Of a stretch of DNA of 64,000 nucleotides, positions 58,942-64,000 are shown piece after piece (the first letter of the stretch is position 1; each line of letters starts with the position of its first letter). Made by a program: the position numbers and the translations under genes. Origin of the DNA: Thiomicrorhabdus sp963677355 (lineage in GTDB: Bacteria > Pseudomonadota > Gammaproteobacteria > Thiomicrospirales > Thiomicrospiraceae); assembly GCA_963677355.2 (NCBI GenBank), contig CAXXXQ010000002.1, positions 1,178,001-1,242,000 of the forward strand, in the 5' to 3' direction. Under the pieces are notes generated by a model. The model was not told where the DNA came from and made no database searches. It was given only the letters and a program-made list of their open reading frames with translations.

Positions 58942-60627
58942 CTAAAGCAATTCGGTTAAGTTAACAACTCGGCTTATTTCTTCCAACGTGGTTTTGCCTT
59001 GACGGACCCATCGAATTCCACTTTGCGCCATAGTTGAAAAACCGTTCTCGATCGCCTTCTCTAATAACAAATGTTGAGATGCCCCCTCGAGAAGAAGTTC
59101 GTCCATTTCGGAGGTAAATCTGAGTGTCTCCAAGACGGCCAATCGCCCCTTATAACCGACACCGTTACATTTCTCACACCCTTTCGCTTTATAAAGCGTG
59201 CAATTATCCGATTCCGAGATCGACAGCAACTTTTTTTCAAAAGCTTCCGGTTCATAACTTTCTTTACAGTGCTCACAAAGTTTACGAGCTAAACGCTGAG
59301 CTACAATACCGATAACGTTTCCGGAAAGAATAGAACGCGATACGCCAATATCCAATAGACGTGGAATAGCACCGATCGCCGAGTTAGTATGTAAGGTAGC
59401 AAACACCTGATGCCCAGTCATTGCTGCTCGTATTGCCATCTCTGCAGTTTCACCATCACGAATCTCCCCGATCAAGATAATATCAGGATCCTGACGCAAC
59501 AGAGCTCGAATACCTGCAGCAAATCCCATACCTATTTCTTCATTCACAGGAGTCTGTCTAATCAATGACATCGGATACTCAACCGGATCTTCCAGCGTCA
59601 TGATATTCACCCCAGTATCATTCAACTCATTCAGGATTGAATATAGAGTAGTTGTTTTACCTGAACCGGTAGGCCCTGTTACAAGCAAAATTCCCGTAGG
59701 CCTACCCATCATAATTTTCAATTCATCGTAAGAATCTTTATCCAACCCCAAATCGTCTAAAGGAACAATGCCTTTTTCCCTATCCAAAATACGGAGTACA
59801 AAGTTTTCACCGTGTGAACAAGGAAGTGAAGACACCCTGAAATCAATTCTACGACCATGAACAATTAACGACATACGACCGTCTTGAGGTACACGCTGTT
59901 CAGTTAAATCCAAATCAGACATAACTTTTAATCGTACCACCAAGCCGGACCAAAACATTTTGTGGAGCAAGCGAATTTCTTGCAGAACACCATCAATTCT
60001 GTAGCGAATACGGATATACTCTTCTTCCGGTTCAAAGTGAATATCTGACGCATTTCGTTTCACAGCATCTGTTAATAAGTTGTCAACCAAACGGACCATT
60101 GGTTGGGAATATTCATTTCCTACCGATATGGAGTTTAAGTCAGCCTGCCCTGTCTCAAGTTCACGAAGAATTCCTTCAATTGACAGCTCATAACCATAAT
60201 AACTGTCAATCGCGTTTTGGATCTCCGCTTCTCCGACTAATACTGGCTGAACTTGTATGTGGGGATTTTGTAGATGCCTTTTTACTTTATCCAATACGAG
60301 AATATCACCAGGATTGGACATCCCTACTTTTAGAATATTGTCCTGAAGACTAATCGGCATCAATTGGTAGTTATGTGCGAAAGTTTCGGATACCAGCGTA
60401 ATTGCTTTTGGATCAGGCACAACTTCTTTCAGACTCATTGAAGCGTAACCGACGAAGCTACCGACAGCTTCTCGTACTATTCCCTCATCAACAAAGCCCA
60501 TGGAAACTAAAATTTCACCTAAGCGTTGCCCGGATTTATTGTGTTCAGTAAGAGCGATGGCAAGTTGGTCAGACGAGATATGGCCTTGTTCTACAAGCCT
60601 TTCTCCAAGCCTTAGGGGCGCTTGCAT
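58942..60627 (-). CDS. mshE: Pilus extension ATPase MshE (GspE family)
   Basis: 561 residues. The N-terminal MshEN domain has two tandem c-di-GMP-type motifs, RLGERLVEQGHI (6-17) and RLGEILVSMGFV (35-46). Then come the GspE N2 domain, Walker A G318-P-T-G-S-G-K-T325, the Asp box, Walker B (PDIILIGEIRDGETAE near 385), the His box TGHQVFATLHTNS, and the CxxC...CxxC zinc motif (CEHC near 457 and CEKC near 490). Powers pilus assembly and should respond to c-di-GMP. Confidence 0.95.
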   Translation of the reverse strand: MQAPLRLGERLVEQGHISSDQLAIALTEHNKSGQRLGEILVSMGFVDEGIVREAVGSFVGYASMSLKEVVPDPKAITLVSETFAHNYQLMPISLQDNILKVGMSNPGDILVLDKVKRHLQNPHIQVQPVLVGEAEIQNAIDSYYGYELSIEGILRELETGQADLNSISVGNEYSQPMVRLVDNLLTDAVKRNASDIHFEPEEEYIRIRYRIDGVLQEIRLLHKMFWSGLVVRLKVMSDLDLTEQRVPQDGRMSLIVHGRRIDFRVSSLPCSHGENFVLRILDREKGIVPLDDLGLDKDSYDELKIMMGRPTGILLVTGPTGSGKTTTLYSILNELNDTGVNIMTLEDPVEYPMSLIRQTPVNEEIGMGFAAGIRALLRQDPDIILIGEIRDGETAEMAIRAAMTGHQVFATLHTNSAIGAIPRLLDIGVSRSILSGNVIGIVAQRLARKLCEHCKESYEPEAFEKKLLSISESDNCTLYKAKGCEKCNGVGYKGRLAVLETLRFTSEMDELLLEGASQHLLLEKAIENGFSTMAQSGIRWVRQGKTTLEEISRVVNLTELL

Positions 60628-60632
60628 GTTGA

Positions 60633-62492
60633 CTAACTACCTTTAATAATTAACTGTCGAATAGAAACGAGTCTAGCTTTGACTTGCCCATGATTAAAGC
60701 TGATTCTACTAGTGCCAGCATAAGCAAGAGCCTGAGTATAGTACTGAGAAGCCAATTTATATTCACCTAGATGGTCATAACTTACCGCTAAATTCACCAT
60801 ATAGTCCGGATTGTTAGGAGAATTAGCAAGTGCGTTAAAATAATTTTGCTGGGCTGCTAACCAGTTATGTTTGCTAGCATAACTATTACCACAGGCATTC
60901 TGTAGAACTGATGAATTCGGGTATAGCTCAGTCACTTCAAATAACTGTTTTTCCCAGTTCGCATTTAAAGGAACCAAGCCCGAAAGGTTAGCAATCGCTT
61001 CCAACGTATTAAGATTATTCGGCTTAATACTCAAAACTTCTTCATAATACTGAATGGCAGAACGGTAATCTTTATTAACAACCGCAATGGCCCCTAATCC
61101 CATTAAAGCATTCACATTTTTCGGGTCTGAATCTACCGTTATCAAGAAAATATTTTCTGCTTTAGAATAATCACCGGCACGATAAGCCTCATAGCCTTCT
61201 GCTAATAAAGATTTTGTTTTATTAATCTCAACAACAGGCATCGCAGAAACTGCTTTCCTCGCCCTTTTAATTGGATCGTTTGTTCTTTTAGAAAGAGTCG
61301 TATCATATCGCTTTTTACTAGAAGTACTAGTCGACTTCACCTTCCCATTAGAAGACGGAACGCTATTCGCTTTAACTATGTTAGCAGTTGTTTTTAGCTC
61401 TGACTTGTCGGTAGCATCAGCCTTCATCACATCTAAATCTATATTCTCTTGCGTTTTTTTATCGATATCATTCTCTTTCTTTGGAACGACTACCAATATT
61501 TCATTATTTTGATTCGTAGTATGACTTTCAGGTGCAACATTTGTTGACGTCACATTTGGTTGTTTTGGAGAGATATTCAGAGCAGAAAGATTATATTTCA
61601 TCATGCTTTTTTCAAGGCTTTCATTCTGTTCTTGATAATAAAGGATCCCGTAAAAACTAATCACTACAAAAAGAAGGAAGACAAATAAACTTAAAAAGAC
61701 TTTTGATGAGGTTGCGTATCTATTTTTGCCTTTTTTGGGAGGAACATTAGCACCACTAACAAGAATTGGATTGCTGACTGTACTTGACAAATCACGCCGG
61801 GCATCACCAACAGCGCGACTCGTTGAGTCTGACATATAGCCTGGCAGATCATCCATACTCCAGTCAAAGCTGCCATGAGAATCATGACTAGATTCAGCAA
61901 AAGTCTCTCCACTAGTATCATTTAGAGAATCATAATTCTCATCAGTGCTAAGTGACAAGCCCATATTAGAAGGTGTCTTTTGAATCTTTGATGAAGAATT
62001 AAGAGTTAGACTCTCGTTGATTTCCTGACCAGAATCTAATGAATCAATCAATGCCGCTAAATCATCTGAATTATCAGATAATGGATCCACTTGACTTTCT
62101 ATATCAATAGTTTCGCTATCAGCTTCGGTCGATAACTTTTCTATTTTAAGTTTTGGTGAGTCAATGATATTAGAATCATTGTTCAACATGTCAATATTTA
62201 AATCTTGATTATTAACATCAGGATCATACAAGGCCGCTTCAAAATTATCTGCCGAAGCATTTTCTGAATTCACATCATTATTCGACAGTTTAAACTTAAA
62301 ACTGGTCTCTTCAGTATCGCGTTCTTGGCCAGTCAAGGCTTCATTTGAAAACGATTCCGGTTCCAAACTAGAAACATCTTGTTTTTGATCTACAGCATTA
62401 TCAGATGCCTCTTGGTGAAGATTTTTTTCACTGTTTTCAGCATTCTTTTTTTCATCAGCTGCTTTTTTTAAGGCGTCTAAAAGTACACTCAC
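60633..62492 (-). CDS. MshN-like TPR protein with long acidic cytoplasmic region
   Basis: 619 residues. It begins with MSVLLDALKKAADEKKN, the conserved start of MshN/GspB-type proteins. Residues about 20-255 are disordered, rich in Asp, Asn, Ser and Glu; then a basic stretch (PPKKGKNR), one membrane helix (about 270-290), a Ser/Thr/Lys-rich linker, and C-terminal TPR repeats (about 420-600, such as NVNALMGLGAIAVVNKDYRSAI). It lies between mshL and mshE, as mshN does in Vibrio after mshM; no mshM ATPase is seen here. 5 bp before mshE. Confidence 0.8.
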   Translation of the reverse strand: MSVLLDALKKAADEKKNAENSEKNLHQEASDNAVDQKQDVSSLEPESFSNEALTGQERDTEETSFKFKLSNNDVNSENASADNFEAALYDPDVNNQDLNIDMLNNDSNIIDSPKLKIEKLSTEADSETIDIESQVDPLSDNSDDLAALIDSLDSGQEINESLTLNSSSKIQKTPSNMGLSLSTDENYDSLNDTSGETFAESSHDSHGSFDWSMDDLPGYMSDSTSRAVGDARRDLSSTVSNPILVSGANVPPKKGKNRYATSSKVFLSLFVFLLFVVISFYGILYYQEQNESLEKSMMKYNLSALNISPKQPNVTSTNVAPESHTTNQNNEILVVVPKKENDIDKKTQENIDLDVMKADATDKSELKTTANIVKANSVPSSNGKVKSTSTSSKKRYDTTLSKRTNDPIKRARKAVSAMPVVEINKTKSLLAEGYEAYRAGDYSKAENIFLITVDSDPKNVNALMGLGAIAVVNKDYRSAIQYYEEVLSIKPNNLNTLEAIANLSGLVPLNANWEKQLFEVTELYPNSSVLQNACGNSYASKHNWLAAQQNYFNALANSPNNPDYMVNLAVSYDHLGEYKLASQYYTQALAYAGTSRISFNHGQVKARLVSIRQLIIKGS

Positions 62493-62506
62493 AACGAAAT
62501 CACTTT

Positions 62507-64000
62507 TTAATAATTCTTAGTTTTCTGCAAAAAACGACTGACTGACTTAAGGTCGCCATAATCAACATCCGGATTCTTAATAATGACTGGTCGAATAAAA
62601 ATAATTAATTCTCTTTTTCTTGTCGAATCATCTCTCGTAGAAAAGAAATCTCCAACAACAGGAATATCGCTTACCCAAGGTAAACCTGTTCTACCGTTAC
62701 TATTACTATCCTCAATTAAACCGCCAATGATCGCGGTCTGACGATCCCGTAATCTTAGAACTGAAGACATCTCTTTTTCTTGAATAACTGGAATTCGGCT
62801 TTCTAAAATAGTAAGGGATGGGTTTGGATCTAGAACAAAGCCGACTTGTTTGGAAATCGTAGGACGAACATTCAATGTAATTTCGCCATTTTCGCTTACA
62901 AACGGAGTCACACTCATGGTAAAACCGACAGGAATTGTATTTACTTCAGTTTCATAGGTAACCGTACTCGTTGTTTGTGTCGAGTTTGTATTAACTTCAA
63001 TAGTAAAATACACAAGATTTTCTACGACTTTTAACAATGCAGTCTGATTGTTGATTGCCATAATTTTAGGGCTCGATAGAACTTTTGAGTCACCGAATTG
63101 CTTCAACAGCTGCAGATTAGCCATAATATTAAATTCGCCAATAGCTCCGACAATGCCACCACTATCAACCGTCGTCACTGAAAAACCATCACTTGGACCC
63201 GCAAAAGGTGAAGTAAATTTCAATCCACCATCATCGCCAAACATTCCATTCATAAGAGACCAATCAATCCCTGCCTGAAATTGATCATTAAGTTCAACTT
63301 CAACCACTGTCGCTTCAATAAGAACTTGCTGTTCAACTCTTTTAGTCACTTCATCGATATACTTTTTAATCGCTTTATGCTGCTTAATTGTCGTATAAAC
63401 TGATATTACACCCGCTTCACCATTAACAATCGTATTTTGGGATACACTTGCAAGCTCTACCTTGCTATTTTTATTAGAAGCTTCATCACCCTCATTTGGT
63501 AAAATAATTCTGTTTGCATTTGGATCTAATTGCGCTAACAACTTGATATTTTCTTCAAGCTTACTCCAAAAATCATGTTCTGACTCTACGGTCACTTTTG
63601 TAGAACTTGCCGGTGTACCACCTGTTGTTGCATCATCAACTCCAGACGAAACGCTCATCTGCATATCAATTGATTCTTTACTCTGCTTTTTAATATTGAC
63701 GTAATCAACCTTATAATTACGCCACTCTGGTAAATCTGGCTTAATGAGAATTGTATTCCCGCTCATTTCATAAATAAAATTCGCTTGAGATGATATTCTT
63801 TCCAAAATTCTATCTAAGGGTTGGTTCAAAGCGTTGATAGTTACATTGCCTTGAACACCTGAATATATATCAATCTCTTTTCTTGCATCTTGAGCAATTT
63901 TAAACAAAAGCTCTGTCACAGGCACCGATACTGCTGAGATAGAATAAGTTTCGGATTCAGTTGAAGACCCTCTCAATGGAGGCAGGTTTGGAATTTGAGA
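62507..64000 (-). CDS. mshL: MshL-type pilus secretin (5' end cut by window)
   Basis: Outer-membrane ring of the MSHA-type pilus. 497 residues are visible; the frame is open to the right edge, so the signal peptide and N-terminus are missing. Order: a secretin/TonB short N-domain (VPVTELLFKIAQDARKEIDIYSG and SQANFIYEMSGNTILIKP), an N1-like domain (VEQQVLIEATVVEVELNDQFQAGIDW), then the secretin core with SSPKIMAINNQTALLKV, IPVIQEKEMSSVLRLRDRQTAIIGGLI and the final RELIIFIRPVII. First visible gene of the pilus operon, 14 bp before the mshN-like gene. Confidence 0.93.
   Translation of the reverse strand, partial: SQIPNLPPLRGSSTESETYSISAVSVPVTELLFKIAQDARKEIDIYSGVQGNVTINALNQPLDRILERISSQANFIYEMSGNTILIKPDLPEWRNYKVDYVNIKKQSKESIDMQMSVSSGVDDATTGGTPASSTKVTVESEHDFWSKLEENIKLLAQLDPNANRIILPNEGDEASNKNSKVELASVSQNTIVNGEAGVISVYTTIKQHKAIKKYIDEVTKRVEQQVLIEATVVEVELNDQFQAGIDWSLMNGMFGDDGGLKFTSPFAGPSDGFSVTTVDSGGIVGAIGEFNIMANLQLLKQFGDSKVLSSPKIMAINNQTALLKVVENLVYFTIEVNTNSTQTTSTVTYETEVNTIPVGFTMSVTPFVSENGEITLNVRPTISKQVGFVLDPNPSLTILESRIPVIQEKEMSSVLRLRDRQTAIIGGLIEDSNSNGRTGLPWVSDIPVVGDFFSTRDDSTRKRELIIFIRPVIIKNPDVDYGDLKSVSRFLQKTKNY

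Noticed and set aside
1..64000. Mobile elements, CRISPR arrays, tRNA or rRNA genes
   Set aside because: No transposase or integrase gene, no regularly spaced repeats and no cloverleaf-like sequence were seen in the intergenic regions on reading.

Overview
The window is chromosomal DNA of a gammaproteobacterium with mid-40s GC content. Protein sequences and gene order point to the Thiomicrospira / Hydrogenovibrio / Thiomicrorhabdus group of sulfur oxidisers (inference from gene order and protein character; no search was run). Nearly all of it is core housekeeping DNA. I see no insertion sequence, prophage, CRISPR array, tRNA or rRNA.

Layout. 1-1750: gatC and gatA (minus strand, gatA cut by the left edge), preceded by a candidate structured leader. 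2106-11905: cell-shape and wall block mreB-mreC-mreD-mrdA-rodA, then dacA, a D-amino acid aminotransferase, a ybeD-like gene, lipB and lipA. 11924-13354: hslO (Hsp33 lacking two of its four zinc cysteines) and a DUF3592 membrane protein. 13440-15152: yaaA and a Dyp-type peroxidase, divergent from a BASS-family transporter. 16555-18515: a cold-shock protein with a long structured leader, an orphan HicA-like gene, rluF and a stand-alone Aer-like PAS protein. 18525-20312: amgK-murU (peptidoglycan recycling), divergent from lptD-surA-pdxA-rsmA-apaH and a small membrane protein (20370-27424). 27449-29764: a BolA-like gene, a secreted DsrE-like protein, a voltage-gated channel with an acidic selectivity filter, and a 2Fe-2S ferredoxin.

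29865-40321 is a phosphate block: pstS, a divergent PiT transporter, and a pstC-pstA-pstB-phoU-phoB-phoR operon with unusually large PstC and PstA. Three Pho-box half-sites at 11-bp spacing lie upstream of pstS. 40733-47590 is a nitrogen block: glnA with a good sigma-54 promoter, glnE, a membrane-anchored methyltransferase, and glnK-amtB. 47796-49615 is a small accessory-looking patch: a secreted FliL-like protein, an unknown Cys-rich-start protein and a short flagellin far from any flagellar cluster. 49852-54856: valS, an SH3-domain membrane protein and rmuC. 54861-64000 is the distal part of an MSHA-type type IV pilus operon on the minus strand (mshL, mshN-like, mshE, mshG, mshI, mshJ, mshK), in which mshI carries an apparent one-base frameshift.

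No wholly new multi-gene system is evident. The best leads are the 74-nt three-way-junction leader before gatC, the half-degenerate Hsp33 zinc site, the Ca-channel-like filter of the ion channel, the mshI frameshift and the orphan flagellin/FliL-like patch.
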